Shown here: piece by piece, positions 19,698 through 28,140 of the stretch | Layout: each line of letters starts with the position of its first letter | Numbering within the stretch: position 1 is the stretch's first letter | DNA from: Endozoicomonas montiporae CL-33 | Lineage (GTDB): Bacteria; Pseudomonadota; Gammaproteobacteria; Pseudomonadales; Endozoicomonadaceae | Direction: 5' to 3' | NCBI RefSeq assembly: GCF_001583435.1 | Contig: NZ_CP013251.1 | Coordinates: 4,725,215 to 4,789,214 of the forward strand | Length of the DNA: 64,000 nucleotides | Notes under the pieces: model-generated | Database searches by the model: none | What the model saw: the letters and a program-made list of their open reading frames with translations, nothing else | Told to the model about the DNA's origin: nothing | Program-made: the position numbers and the translations under genes

Positions 19698-20105
19698 TTA
19701 CTTGTCCTTAGGCTTAACATAGAGCACAAGATTGTGATCGACGATTTCATAGCCATGCTGATCGGCAACTTCTTTCTGCCGACGTTCGATTTCTTCATCA
19801 ACAAACTCTATGATATCGCCGCTTTCAACACACACCATATGATCATGATGTTCACCACGGGCCAGCTCAAACACGGAATGCCCACTGTCGAAGTTGTGCC
19901 GCACCACCAGTCCGGCACCCTCAAACTGGGTTAACACCCGATAAACCGTCGCCAAACCTACATCTTCTTCGGCTTCAAGCAAAGCCTTGTAGACATCTTC
20001 GGCACTCATGTGCAGTCCCTGGGAGCCTTCCAGAATCTGCAGGATTTTTACTCGCGGAAGCGTTACCTTCAGACCCGCTTTGCGCAATTCTTGATTTTCC
20101 AACAC
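19698..20105 (-). CDS. fur: Ferric uptake regulator Fur
   Basis: The 135-residue protein has the winged-helix DNA-binding domain (KAGLKVTLPRVKILQILE, then SAEDVYKALLEAEEDVGLAT, VYRVLTQFEGAGLV). It is followed by the metal site GEHHDHMVCVESGDIIEF. Only one Cys is present in this loop, as in Pseudomonas Fur, where E. coli has CxxC. Fur represses iron-uptake genes when Fe(II) is bound. It is divergent from bamE, which is also its neighbour in pseudomonads. Confidence 0.97.
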   Translation of the reverse strand: MLENQELRKAGLKVTLPRVKILQILEGSQGLHMSAEDVYKALLEAEEDVGLATVYRVLTQFEGAGLVVRHNFDSGHSVFELARGEHHDHMVCVESGDIIEFVDEEIERRQKEVADQHGYEIVDHNLVLYVKPKDK

Positions 20106-20199
20106 GTTTCCCTAACCTTTAACAGGTGAACCCTGCTATTATCTCATTTTCGTGTAAGTATTTCATATTGTGCAAGAAGATAGTGGAAGTCTGATACCG

Positions 20200-20565
20200 A
20201 TGCAAAAAACTCCGGCTCTGACCGCAGCACTCCTATCTGCCGCCCTTCTGGCTGGATGCGCCAGCTCTACAGACAGCGGCTCCAGACTGATTAGCTTTCC
20301 GGGTGCATACAAGATCGACATCCAGCAGGGTACCGTGATCACCCAGGAAATGGTGGATCAGCTCCGCCCCGGCATGACCCGCAGTCAGGTACAATACGTT
20401 ATGGGCTCCCCTCTACTGGAAGATGCCTTTGACCGTGACCGCTGGGACTATGTCTACAGCATGCAGCCCGGAGGCGGAAAGCGCACTCAACAGACCCTGA
20501 CCATCTTCTTCAAAGATGACAAGCTGGTGTCTGTGCAGGGTGACCTTCGTCCAACACCTCAATAA
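20200..20565 (+). CDS. bamE: Outer-membrane assembly lipoprotein BamE (SmpA/OmlA)
   Basis: The chosen ATG at 20200 gives a 121-residue lipoprotein with a clean signal sequence ([20 protein letters not shown]) and the lipobox LAGC. The frame is also open from a GTG at 20170. The SmpA/OmlA domain follows: [47 protein letters not shown]. BamE stabilises the BAM complex that inserts beta-barrel proteins into the outer membrane. The fur-bamE-rnfH-ratA-smpB neighbourhood is conserved. Confidence 0.95.
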   Translation: MQKTPALTAALLSAALLAGCASSTDSGSRLISFPGAYKIDIQQGTVITQEMVDQLRPGMTRSQVQYVMGSPLLEDAFDRDRWDYVYSMQPGGGKRTQQTLTIFFKDDKLVSVQGDLRPTPQ

Positions 20566-20629
20566 GCCTGTTCAGCAGGACTTCCTGCTCTCATGCAGTT
20601 GCAAAGGCACACCAAACGCAACAGAAGAA

Positions 20630-20956
20630 TCAGGCAGAAGCCTCTTTCTTCTGCTTAGCCTGAGCTGCGCGACGTTTTCGTACTTCTTTCGGATCGGCAA
20701 TCAGAGCCCGGTAAATCTCTATCCGGTCACCTTCACGAACCGCCTGATCAGCTGGTTTCGGAACCGCTTTCCCATAGAGACCCAGCTTGGATGACTCTAC
20801 GTCTATTTCCGGAAAGAAAGACTGAATACCGGACTGTCTGACAGCTTCCAACAGGCTGGTGCCTTCCTCGACCTGAATCGTCAGGATTTTCTGCTCGTGG
20901 GGCTTGGCGTAAGCCACCTCTACCCGAACCCGTGGCTTTGAATGTTCACCCGTCAT
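20630..20956 (-). CDS. rnfH: RnfH family ubiquitin-fold protein
   Basis: The 108-residue protein has the RnfH (UPF0125) pattern: VEVAYAKPHEQKILTIQVEE, then GLYGKAVPKPADQAVREGDR and IEIYRALIADPKE, plus a basic tail. The fold is beta-grasp and the role is poorly known. It lies 11 bp downstream of ratA and is surely cotranscribed with it, as in E. coli (ratA-ratB). Confidence 0.93.
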   Translation of the reverse strand: MTGEHSKPRVRVEVAYAKPHEQKILTIQVEEGTSLLEAVRQSGIQSFFPEIDVESSKLGLYGKAVPKPADQAVREGDRIEIYRALIADPKEVRKRRAAQAKQKKEASA

Positions 20957-20967
20957 TGCGCAAACCT

Positions 20968-21411
20968 TTACCTGTTACCCGTTCCATAAAGCTGATCCGC
21001 ACGCTGGCAGAAAGCCTCCACCATTTTGTTCATAGCCTGTCCGAATACACTGCCAACGGTCGCCTGCAAAATAGGGTTAGACAGTTCAAATTCCAGATCC
21101 AGAGACACTTTACAGCCCTCATCACCCAGAGCTTTGAACGTCCATGCACCCTGAAGATGCGAGAACGGCCCTTTGAGCAACTGCATTTCTATAGACTCAT
21201 TCCGGTTCATTCGGTTCCGCGTGGCAAACTCATAACCAAGACCACCTTTGGCAAGACTGAGTGATGCCTCAATGACATTACCTTCGGAAGAAAGGATCCG
21301 CGCACTCTGGCACCAGGGTAGAAACTCGGAATAAGACTCGACATCAGCCACCAGTTCATACATCTGTTCGACAGAGTGCATAATCAGTGCAGAACGAGAC
21401 ACCTTAGACAT
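20968..21411 (-). CDS. ratA: RatA family START-domain (ubiquinone-binding/ribosome association) protein
   Basis: The ATG at 21411 has AGGA 5 nt upstream and is preferred to the in-frame ATG at 21423, giving 147 aa. The family pattern is clear: SALIMHSVEQMYELVADVES, then YSEFLPWCQSARIL, and the C-terminal helix VFGQAMNKMVEAFCQRADQL. Members are polyketide-cyclase/START folds. E. coli RatA has been reported to block ribosomal subunit association, and related COQ10 proteins bind ubiquinone. It is cotranscribed with rnfH. Confidence 0.93.
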   Translation of the reverse strand: MSKVSRSALIMHSVEQMYELVADVESYSEFLPWCQSARILSSEGNVIEASLSLAKGGLGYEFATRNRMNRNESIEMQLLKGPFSHLQGAWTFKALGDEGCKVSLDLEFELSNPILQATVGSVFGQAMNKMVEAFCQRADQLYGTGNR

Positions 21412-21446
21412 AGCTTTCCTCATGCCATCAGCTGATTAAATAAAAG

Positions 21447-21477
21447 AAGGCCGGATAGAATAACTCAATCCGGCCTT
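21447..21477 (-). terminator. Terminator of the NSS transporter gene
   Basis: A 10-bp stem AAGGCCGGAT/ATCCGGCCTT is followed on the minus strand by a short U-rich run. A second hairpin, GGTGCTAGTC/GACTAGCACC (21495-21520), lies between it and the transporter stop. Confidence 0.75.
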
Positions 21478-21531
21478 TTGAGAACAGTAACATTGGTGCT
21501 AGTCCCAACAGACTAGCACCTGTACAAGCGA

Positions 21532-22890
21532 TTACGTCAGTGCTGATATCAACACCAGCAGTACACTGGCAGGCACAACAATTCGAATCAGAGCCAGCCA
21601 GATATTGAACATGCCGGTGTCCAGAGACAGTTCATTGGACAGCACTGAACGCTTCATTACCCAGCCTGCAAAAATGGCCGTCAGCGCACCGCCCAGAGGC
21701 AGCAGAATCAAGTCAGTGGCATCGGCGAACAGATCAAAGAAGCCCCGACCCAGAATCTTCACTTCCGACCAGTGATTGAAGGACAGAACGTTTGCCAGAC
21801 CCACAAACCACACCAGACCACCAATCAGGATGGTTGCAGTCGCACGACTCATGGAGAATCGCTCGGTTACCCACGCCAGACTTGGCTCAATCAGGGAAAT
21901 AGCAGAACTCAGGGCCGCAATACCTACCAGAGCAAAGAAGATAAAGCCTACCAGAGAGCCGCCGGACATGCTGGCAAAAGCAGAAGTCAGGGAGATAAAC
22001 AGCAGACCCGGACCAGCAGATGGCTCCATACCATGTGCATAAACAATCGGGAATACGATCAGGCCGGAGATAATCGCCATCAACGTATCCAGAAAGGCAA
22101 CATTCAGGGCAGTACGGGGAATAGAGTTATTGGCTGGCATGTACGCACCGTAAGCCATCAGGGTACACATACCCAGGCTCAACGTGAAGAATGCCTGCCC
22201 CATCGCAGCCACTACCGCTGCTCCGGTCAGATTGCTGAAGTTGAAGTCAAACATGAAGTGGAAACCGCGCATAAATTCGCCGGTCGCGAACATGCTGTAG
22301 CCCAACATAATAATCAACAACAGGAACAAGGTCGGCATCATAACCTGCAGACCTTTTTCCAAACCCTTGTGAATACCACCGGCAGTAACGAAAATGGTAA
22401 GTCCCATAAAGATGGTGTGCCAGAAAGTCTGGCGAGAAGCAGACATCACCAGTCCGTCAAATTCATTAACAACATCAGCTGGCGACATGCCAGAAAAATG
22501 ACCACTCAGTAATTCAAAAGCATACGAAAGAGACCAGCCAGCTATAACGCTATAAAACGTCAGAATGACAAAGCCGGTGAGCATACCCATCCATGCAATA
22601 CCGTTCCATGCCCGGGTAATGCCCAGCTCACTGGTGAGCTTACGCATAGCATTCAGCGGGCTTAAACGCGCACTACGACCAATGGCCGCTTCAGCCATCA
22701 GCAGTGGAACACCAATCATGACAATAAACAGGATATACATCAGGACGAATGCGCCACCGCCATATTGACCGGCGATGTAGGGGAACTTCCAGATATTACC
22801 CAGACCAATAGCAGAGCCAGCGGCTGCCAAAATAAAGGTCCAGCGATTATTCCATGTATTTTTCGACGCAGTCGGATTTTGTCCTGACAT
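21532..22890 (-). CDS. Sodium-dependent transporter, NSS (SNF/LeuT-like) family
   Basis: The ATG at 22890 has GAGGA 5 nt upstream. The frame extends to a TTG at 22902, which is not needed. The 452-aa protein opens with the NSS signature WTFILAAAGSAIGLGNIWKF, followed by PYIAGQYGGGAFVLMYILF, and has about 11-12 membrane segments. The unwound TM1 GSAIGLGN and TM6 equivalents bind substrate and Na+. Members import amino acids or related amines with sodium; the substrate here is unknown. It is a single gene with its own terminator. Confidence 0.93.
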   Translation of the reverse strand: MSGQNPTASKNTWNNRWTFILAAAGSAIGLGNIWKFPYIAGQYGGGAFVLMYILFIVMIGVPLLMAEAAIGRSARLSPLNAMRKLTSELGITRAWNGIAWMGMLTGFVILTFYSVIAGWSLSYAFELLSGHFSGMSPADVVNEFDGLVMSASRQTFWHTIFMGLTIFVTAGGIHKGLEKGLQVMMPTLFLLLIIMLGYSMFATGEFMRGFHFMFDFNFSNLTGAAVVAAMGQAFFTLSLGMCTLMAYGAYMPANNSIPRTALNVAFLDTLMAIISGLIVFPIVYAHGMEPSAGPGLLFISLTSAFASMSGGSLVGFIFFALVGIAALSSAISLIEPSLAWVTERFSMSRATATILIGGLVWFVGLANVLSFNHWSEVKILGRGFFDLFADATDLILLPLGGALTAIFAGWVMKRSVLSNELSLDTGMFNIWLALIRIVVPASVLLVLISALT

Positions 22891-23278
22891 GAGATTCCTC
22901 AAAAACGTACAGCATTTATCGTCTTTTTTTGTATCGCCCCGGACCGGGCCTGAAAGGGTGTCGCTATCTTTGCTTATGAACTGTGTTTATGAACTGTGCT
23001 GATGAACTGTTCTTTTGACAAGCAGCTGTTTGGCAGAGAGTGGAAAACTTTTCAAATCGTGCAATTTTTAAACTACGCATAGTATAAACACGGGGCGAGC
23101 CCAGCATTCTATCGGTTTACACGTAAGGCACAATACTTTTTTCTGCCATATTTGTAAAAAAGTGTATTTTTTGCAGACGATTAAGAATAAAACACGAAAT
23201 TAACCTTCAGCAGAACACAAAACAACAACATTGACTCACGCAACTGGTTTTATCAGGGAGTAACGTTATAATCCGTCC
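22891..23278. other. Intergenic region between the NSS transporter and smpB
   Basis: No gene is seen in 388 bp. The region holds three tandem copies of a 12-13-bp unit (ATGAACTGT core) at 22975-23011. A TATAAT at 23267-23272 lies only 6 bp before the smpB ATG. Confidence 0.6.
22975..23011. repeat. Three tandem copies of an ATGAACTGT-containing 12-13-bp unit
   Basis: ATGAACTGT recurs three times at 12-13-bp spacing in the promoter region of the transporter gene (minus strand). It may be a regulator-binding array or simply slippage. No protein is known to me for it. Confidence 0.7.
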
Positions 23279-23758
23279 ATGGCTAAGAAATCGAAAAAGG
23301 GCGGTAAGAGCGACTCCTCTATCGTCGTCAACAAAAAAGCTCGCCACGATTATCATCTTGATGAATCGTTTGAGGCGGGTCTCTCTCTCGCAGGCTGGGA
23401 AGTTAAAAGTCTCCGGCAGGGTAAAGTGCAGCTGGTCGATAGCTATGTACTGCTGAAAGACGGCGAAGCCTGGCTGATCGGTGCCCAGATTACCCCTCTG
23501 AACACCGCATCAACACATGTGATTGCTGACCCTCTGCGTGACCGAAAACTTTTGCTGAATAAGCGCGAGCTGGCGAAGCTGTTTGCCGAAACCCAGCAAA
23601 AGGGTTACACCTGCGTCGCTGTTAAACTGTACTGGAAACAACACCTGATCAAATGCCAGATTGCTCTGGCCCGAGGCAAAAAAGAGTTCGACAAGCGCGC
23701 TGCCAATAAAGAGCGTGAGTGGAACATTGAAAAACAGCGGGTCATGCATCGCGGCTAA
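23279..23758 (+). CDS. smpB: SsrA-binding protein SmpB
   Basis: The 159-residue protein has the SmpB core: [50 protein letters not shown] and a C-terminal basic tail ([15 protein letters not shown]). SmpB delivers tmRNA to stalled ribosomes. Its partner ssrA lies 1.2 kb downstream, with one unrelated gene between. No SD sequence is close to the ATG (GGGAG is 18 nt away), while a TATAAT sits 6 bp upstream. The message may be leaderless or use an unusual start. Confidence 0.97.
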   Translation: MAKKSKKGGKSDSSIVVNKKARHDYHLDESFEAGLSLAGWEVKSLRQGKVQLVDSYVLLKDGEAWLIGAQITPLNTASTHVIADPLRDRKLLLNKRELAKLFAETQQKGYTCVAVKLYWKQHLIKCQIALARGKKEFDKRAANKEREWNIEKQRVMHRG

Positions 23759-23769
23759 AACATCTGCCC

Positions 23770-23807
23770 AAAAAAACACTCACATTCAAAAATGACTGTG
23801 AGTGTTT
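23770..23807 (-). terminator. Intrinsic terminator between smpB and the convergent 315-aa gene
   Basis: AACACTCACA (23775-23784) pairs with TGTGAGTGTT (23797-23806). Seven A at 23770-23776 give a U-tract on the minus strand. It may also stop smpB transcription less efficiently. Confidence 0.8.
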
Positions 23808-23824
23808 CAAGCGACAGATAAACT

Positions 23825-24772
23825 CTATCCCTTCTTCAATCGGTCAAAACGGTTCTGAAGGTCTACAAAGGCTGACTTATTCATAGTTATTTTGTGTGAA
23901 ATGTCCTTTCGTCTTGCATAGTCGTCAGGAATCATTTTCTTTAAATGCACTTCTGAAATCTGATCGGCTTGTTTGGGATCTTTTGAAACTTTCACCAACA
24001 TACCAACGCATCGTCCCTTGAGTGAAGACAGCTGTGAGCTTGAAATCTGACCTTTGATACCTTTGTATGTTAAGGCGTTGAACGTTTCCAGAAGATCCTT
24101 TGTCGTCGTTATTTTACCAATGTAATCTGATAGCCCCTTAAATGACGAAGGCAATATATTGGCTTTCATGTCCGCCTTCATCATGCCTGTTGGACGACCA
24201 TTGCCTTTTGGTTTACCTGTCGGGGGAGAAGGCAGATTAGCCAGATCATTCTCTTGACGTAATTGTCGTAAAGCGGCTGGCTCATTCGACGGTTGTTCCT
24301 GCCGCCTCCGCTGGTTTGGTGAACCACCAACATTAGAAGGCTGCTTTCCTGCACGATGATCGGTTTTTATTGTATCAGGTGAACGACCACTGCCTTTTGG
24401 ATCATCGGTTGGTGGCGCAGGCAGGTTAGTCAGTTGCTGTTCCAGTTTTTGTTGTCGGTTATTTTGCTGACGTAACTGCTTCAAGGCTGCCGGCTCATCC
24501 ATTGGTTTTTTCTGACGGGCTCCGGGACGTGGCAAACCCGGAGATGCCTGACGCTGAGGAAGGTTGCTGACATTCCTTATATTGAGAGGCGAACCTTTCA
24601 TCACCCTGCAGTTTGCTGCATTTCTAACGATAGATCTGCCGCCACGGGAAAGAACATTACGACATTGAAACTGTTTTTTCGCCATTCTGCCTGCTTTATT
24701 TGCCCCGCCATTGTTATCAGATGGCTGTATATTCGAGGGGCTGGTGTTCCTGCCAATAATCGTCCCTGACAT
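23825..24772 (-). CDS. Unrecognised basic, repeat-containing protein between smpB and ssrA
   Basis: I do not recognise a family. The ATG at 24772, with AGGAG 10 nt upstream, gives 315 aa. The N-terminal two thirds is Pro/Gln/Arg/Asn-rich and probably disordered. It has two diverged copies of a unit (EPAALKQLRQQN ... NLPAPPTDDPKGSGR and EPAALRQLRQEN ... NLPSPPTGKPKGNGR). The last 100 residues look like a compact helical domain (FKGLSDYIGKITTTKDLLET). There is no signal peptide. It splits the usual smpB-ssrA pair. An effector-like role is possible but not supported by any motif I can name. Confidence 0.7.
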   Translation of the reverse strand: MSGTIIGRNTSPSNIQPSDNNGGANKAGRMAKKQFQCRNVLSRGGRSIVRNAANCRVMKGSPLNIRNVSNLPQRQASPGLPRPGARQKKPMDEPAALKQLRQQNNRQQKLEQQLTNLPAPPTDDPKGSGRSPDTIKTDHRAGKQPSNVGGSPNQRRRQEQPSNEPAALRQLRQENDLANLPSPPTGKPKGNGRPTGMMKADMKANILPSSFKGLSDYIGKITTTKDLLETFNALTYKGIKGQISSSQLSSLKGRCVGMLVKVSKDPKQADQISEVHLKKMIPDDYARRKDISHKITMNKSAFVDLQNRFDRLKKG

Positions 24773-24867
24773 AGTGTGGTACTCCTGCGACAAATTCAAA
24801 TAAGTATAGAAAAGCACCAGTCAGACACGTTTCTATGCCAATTTATATAGCAATTTGAAATTACTTA

Positions 24868-24896
24868 TTGACTTACACCCTACAAAATAGAATAAA
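24868..24896 (+). promoter_or_regulatory. Probable sigma-70 promoter of ssrA
   Basis: TTGACT (24868-24873), a 17-bp spacer and AATAAA (24891-24896) lie 18 bp before the mature tmRNA 5' end, leaving a short leader for RNase P to remove. Confidence 0.55.
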
Positions 24897-24914
24897 CTGG
24901 CAGCAGGTTTTTCC

Positions 24915-25280
24915 GGGGGCGATTAGGATTCGACGACGGTTACAAAACCTGAGGTGCATGTCGAGCGCGTAGCTGCTCTCGTAAAACCAATAGCTACAAA
25001 CATTTAGTTGCAAACGAAGACAACTACCAAGGAGCTCTGGCAGCTTAAACCCTGCCTCCTCCCGATCACTCTGGCTTGCCTGTTGGCTGGTACTGATCGC
25101 AAATGCAAACGGGATCGCCATGAAGTATGCCTGAGGCGGATTGGTTAAAACTTTTCAGGATCGCGTAGTGTCACCCTGACCGTTGGGTCGTTCTGCGTTA
25201 ACCTAAAGACGGAATCTAAGCATGTAGAGCCAAAGGCTGCGAATCGGCGGACGCGGGTTCAAATCCCGCCGCCTCCACCA
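24915..25280 (+). ncRNA. ssrA: tmRNA (ssrA)
   Basis: The 366-nt gene has a tRNA-like 5' part (GGGGGCG, then GATTAGGATTCGACG). Its 3' part is GGCGGACGCGGGTTCAAATC, ending in CGCCTCC-A-CCA with the CCA encoded. The seven acceptor bases pair with one G-U. The tag reading frame starts at the resume codon GCA at 25010 and ends at TAA 25046-25048, giving ANEDNYQGALAA after the charged alanine. It rescues stalled ribosomes with SmpB. Its 3' end is the likely prophage attachment site. Confidence 0.97.
25250..25280. other. Probable attL of the prophage, in the ssrA 3' end
   Basis: A tyrosine integrase gene points at the T-arm/acceptor end of ssrA from 310 bp away, the usual layout for islands and phages that integrate into tmRNA genes. 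The intact 3' end is kept. No second copy of the 3' terminal sequence is in the window, so attR must lie beyond base 64000 and the exact core is not defined. Confidence 0.65.
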
Positions 25281-25395
25281 TTTCCCTAAACCATCTCAAA
25301 CAGACCCAGATAAACAGAGACAGATATTCTTTACTAATATCAGGAGGTTAAAAAACCCTTAGTCTTCCATCTGAGTCTGTCTGAGGCGGTATGGC

Positions 25396-25481
25396 ATTGC
25401 CACGAAAATGCCACTTTCCAGCATCCACTGCCACGATCCTGCCACTCAGAATGCCACTTTCTGCCACTCAAAATGCCACTT
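25396..25481. repeat. Cluster of TGCCAC repeats, candidate integrase arm-type sites
   Basis: Between ssrA and the integrase stop, AATGCCACTT occurs three times (25407-25416, 25450-25459, 25472-25481). The shorter TGCCAC core occurs four more times (near 25398, 25428, 25439 and 25461), all in one orientation. Spaced short direct repeats beside the core site are what tyrosine integrases bind with their N-terminal domain. The remainder of 25281-25590 holds no gene. Confidence 0.65.
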
Positions 25482-25590
25482 GAACGGAGCAGACCAGCCA
25501 AGCCAGAGAAAAGAAGCCAGAGATTTATTTGATGGTTTGATGCTGGCGACTTGCCAGCTGATGGGTAGGCCTGCATTTCAAGGCAGGGTT

Positions 25591-26835
25591 TTATTTGATG
25601 GCACGAAGCTGCTGATCGGTGAATCTCTTCCGAGGCTTATATTTGTCAGCGGCCTCTTCCAGCCAACCACCATAATGCTGGTTCAACATTTCGAGTCCTT
25701 TATGACCAAGCTGGTTAGCGATCCACCAAGGGTTCTCATTGTCACGAATCAGCATATGGGCATAAGTGTGTCGGGTCTGGTAGGGATTGCGATAACGCAA
25801 ACCGGATCGCTTGAAGGCTGGAGTCCATGCAAACTTTCGGATTTGAGAGTCATCATACCAATGTCGGTTTTTGAATGGGTGATGGAATACGAAGTTCCCC
25901 TCCAGAAAAGTGAATGCTTTTTGTTTCAGCAAAGCATCCAGTGCCTGATCCAGTAAAAGCACCTTTCTGGACTTTACGCCTTTGTCTGCGGTTTTCAACT
26001 TACCCATTTCTCCTTCAACCAGCCCCTCATCAACCAGCACCTCACGGTTAACAAAGTCGATTTTTTGCCAGGTCAGCCCTGCAAGTTCATTGGTACGAAG
26101 CCCGGTATAGAAAGCAAACTGGAATAAGTTTCTGATCTGCCCATCCATGGCATCCAGCAAAATATTGATTTCATCTTCAGTGAACGGATCTGGCTTATAC
26201 TCGCTCTGACGAGACTCGACCGTGATAATTCGATTCAGGTTTAACGCTCGCACTGGATTGTCACTGATAATCCGATCCATGACGGCATCATCCATGGCCT
26301 GCTTGAAAGGAGACAGTATGTTACTGATCGTTTTTCGACTCGTGCAGTGGCTCTTTTCAAACACCCAGTCACGGATGATACCCGGAGTTAAGTCCTCAAC
26401 ATCCATCTCGCCAAACTCAGGAATGAGCTGGTTGTTAATGATACGGTCGTAGTTTTTGAGTGTTTTTGTACGAACCTTCTTGGGTGCTTTTGCCAGAAAG
26501 GATTTTAAGTAATCCTCAACGGTTTTATGACCGTGAGTGATATGCCCATATTTTTTACAGTTTTTTGAATCAGGAAAATGATCCTGATATGAAAAAGTGT
26601 TCTGATTGATTTCGTGTCGGATTCTACCAAGCAGATCACCTGCTGCTTTTACATTCCGTTTAACGGCAGCAATGAACTCCTTATTCTGAGTAACCGACTC
26701 ACCGGGCAAACTGATGGTCGTAAATACTTCACGACACCTGTCTCCTCTATAGGAGAACTGAACCTGAATCGTTACCGATTGAGCAAACGTTCTGACAGAT
26801 ACACCCTTCGGCAGGTCGATCCCTGATAAGTCCAT
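25591..26835 (-). CDS. int: Tyrosine site-specific integrase of the prophage
   Basis: The 414-residue protein has an N-terminal arm-binding domain (GVSVRTFAQSVTIQVQFSYR, then FPDSKNC) and a SAM-like core-binding domain. The catalytic domain shows Arg I in FYTGLRTNELAGLTW (about 245), the RHTYAHMLI box (about 345), LGHKGLEMLNQHYGG and the nucleophile Tyr in HYGGW. It recombines attP with attB. The gene faces ssrA, and xis lies 22 bp upstream. The best homologues I know of are integrases of lambdoid and P4-like elements. Confidence 0.95.
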   Translation of the reverse strand: MDLSGIDLPKGVSVRTFAQSVTIQVQFSYRGDRCREVFTTISLPGESVTQNKEFIAAVKRNVKAAGDLLGRIRHEINQNTFSYQDHFPDSKNCKKYGHITHGHKTVEDYLKSFLAKAPKKVRTKTLKNYDRIINNQLIPEFGEMDVEDLTPGIIRDWVFEKSHCTSRKTISNILSPFKQAMDDAVMDRIISDNPVRALNLNRIITVESRQSEYKPDPFTEDEINILLDAMDGQIRNLFQFAFYTGLRTNELAGLTWQKIDFVNREVLVDEGLVEGEMGKLKTADKGVKSRKVLLLDQALDALLKQKAFTFLEGNFVFHHPFKNRHWYDDSQIRKFAWTPAFKRSGLRYRNPYQTRHTYAHMLIRDNENPWWIANQLGHKGLEMLNQHYGGWLEEAADKYKPRKRFTDQQLRAIK

Positions 26836-26857
26836 ACAACACCCCTATCGTTTTTTA

Positions 26858-27046
26858 TTACGCTATGTGCTTGCTCTTTTCTGCCCAGCTATTAACCGCT
26901 TCAAGGTTGACCCAGGTAACACCATCAGCAGCAGTGCGAAACTGATTGCCTTCACGCCAAATGCCCTTTCTTTTCTTTGAGTAAAAAGCATCCTGAGTGT
27001 CACCGGACAATTCGTAGTAACGGTTTAGTTTTACCCACTTCAACAT
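26858..27046 (-). CDS. xis: Excisionase (Xis) family protein
   Basis: The ATG at 27046 has GGAGG 5 nt upstream. The frame reaches 27079, but those codons overlap the next gene's end. The 62-residue product has the Xis pattern KWVKLNRYYELSGDT, KKRKGIWREGNQFR and DGVTWVNLEAVNSWAEK, a small winged-helix protein that bends attachment-site DNA to favour excision. It lies directly upstream of int, the usual place. Confidence 0.85.
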   Translation of the reverse strand: MLKWVKLNRYYELSGDTQDAFYSKKRKGIWREGNQFRTAADGVTWVNLEAVNSWAEKSKHIA

Positions 27047-27059
27047 GACCGCCTCCTTG

Positions 27060-27272
27060 CTAGTCTTCAGACAAAGCACTACCGGGTTTCACTTCCAGAG
27101 AAATTGTTACAGGCTTTACTGCACTCACGGTCTCAGTCGAATTCTCGGTGCAGTAAACACAGTTAACCGGCTGGGCATTCGCCAACAGTTTGATTAAGTT
27201 CACAGCATGCTTCTGGTTGGTGGCCAGAAAATCATGCATGCCAATTTTTACTACATAGATAACGTCGTCCAT
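27060..27272 (-). CDS. Small phage protein of unknown function
   Basis: The ATG at 27272 has AGGAG 7 nt upstream and lies 10 bp after the recT stop. This gives 70 aa (MDDVIYVVKIGMHDF, then HAVNLIKLLANAQPVNCVYC). There are two Cys (CVYC) but no family I recognise. It is cotranscribed with recT and xis. Confidence 0.7.
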   Translation of the reverse strand: MDDVIYVVKIGMHDFLATNQKHAVNLIKLLANAQPVNCVYCTENSTETVSAVKPVTISLEVKPGSALSED

Positions 27273-27282
27273 TTCACGTCTC

Positions 27283-28137
27283 CTAGAGTGCCCGGTTAAG
27301 GTCTGCGGCACTGGTCACTTTTCCTTCGATGATTTCCCCGGTATCCATGTCCACAAGGACACCGCCATCACCCTCCTGAATCAGTGCTTCATTGCACTGG
27401 GACTGCCCCGCCTCGGCTTTTTCGTCGAGACCGACAGCGGTTAACGCTTCTACGGATACCGGCAGGAATTTAAACAACCTGCGAACCACGGTCTTCTTTG
27501 CCATCTCTTCAAAGTGGGTCTTCCATGGCGTGTCCTTGCCAGACTGAACCCCTTTGGAGCTGTCCCGAATTTTCAGGATGTCCTCGACGGGCATGAAGTC
27601 CACCTGGGTACCACCGCCCTGCAGCTGAGCTACTGCATAGACACCTACAACGCCACCTTTCTCCCCTGTCAGCTTGGGTTTGTGGATTATTTCAGTGATG
27701 GTGCCATAGAGCAGGCTGAACTCATCGGCGGCATAGACCACCCGAGCATCGATGCTGACGATGGAACCGGAGCGACGAGCCAGTGCCAGCATGCCCCGGT
27801 AACCGAGCATAAACTGGCATTCAAGGCTGCGGAGCTTGTTATTCCAGAATGGGATCAGGTAGCAATGCCCCAGTGCCGAGCCAGGCTCCAGCCCCAGCTG
27901 TGCCGATTGGATGATGGAACCGACGAGAGATGCCTGCGAGCATTCCCTGAGCTTCGGGGTTTTGCGGATTTCAGTCATGCACACTGACAGCAATCGTTCT
28001 GGTGTCAGTGGCGTATTTTCCAGAGCCTGGGCAATGGTGTTTTTATTGTTTCGGAGCAGGTCTTTAATGGTGGCTGGCTTTTCAGCGGTATCCACCACCT
28101 GCGTGGCCGGTGATTTTTTAGCGGTAGCTTTTGGCAT
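27283..28137 (-). CDS. recT: RecT-family single-strand annealing protein
   Basis: The 284-residue protein carries RecT motifs: RLLSVCMTEIRKTPKLREC, SQASLVGSIIQSAQLGLEPG, HCYLIPFWNNK and MLGYRGMLALARRSG. RecT anneals complementary strands and works with the RecE 5'-3' exonuclease, here encoded immediately upstream. Its SD (AAGGAG) lies in a 35-bp sequence that is an imperfect copy of the recE 3' end. Confidence 0.95.
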   Translation of the reverse strand: MPKATAKKSPATQVVDTAEKPATIKDLLRNNKNTIAQALENTPLTPERLLSVCMTEIRKTPKLRECSQASLVGSIIQSAQLGLEPGSALGHCYLIPFWNNKLRSLECQFMLGYRGMLALARRSGSIVSIDARVVYAADEFSLLYGTITEIIHKPKLTGEKGGVVGVYAVAQLQGGGTQVDFMPVEDILKIRDSSKGVQSGKDTPWKTHFEEMAKKTVVRRLFKFLPVSVEALTAVGLDEKAEAGQSQCNEALIQEGDGGVLVDMDTGEIIEGKVTSAADLNRAL

Positions 28138-28140
28138 GGC

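Noticed and set aside
24873..25121. Minus-strand ORF across ssrA
   Set aside because: It overlaps the tmRNA, which is fully explained by structure and tag frame.
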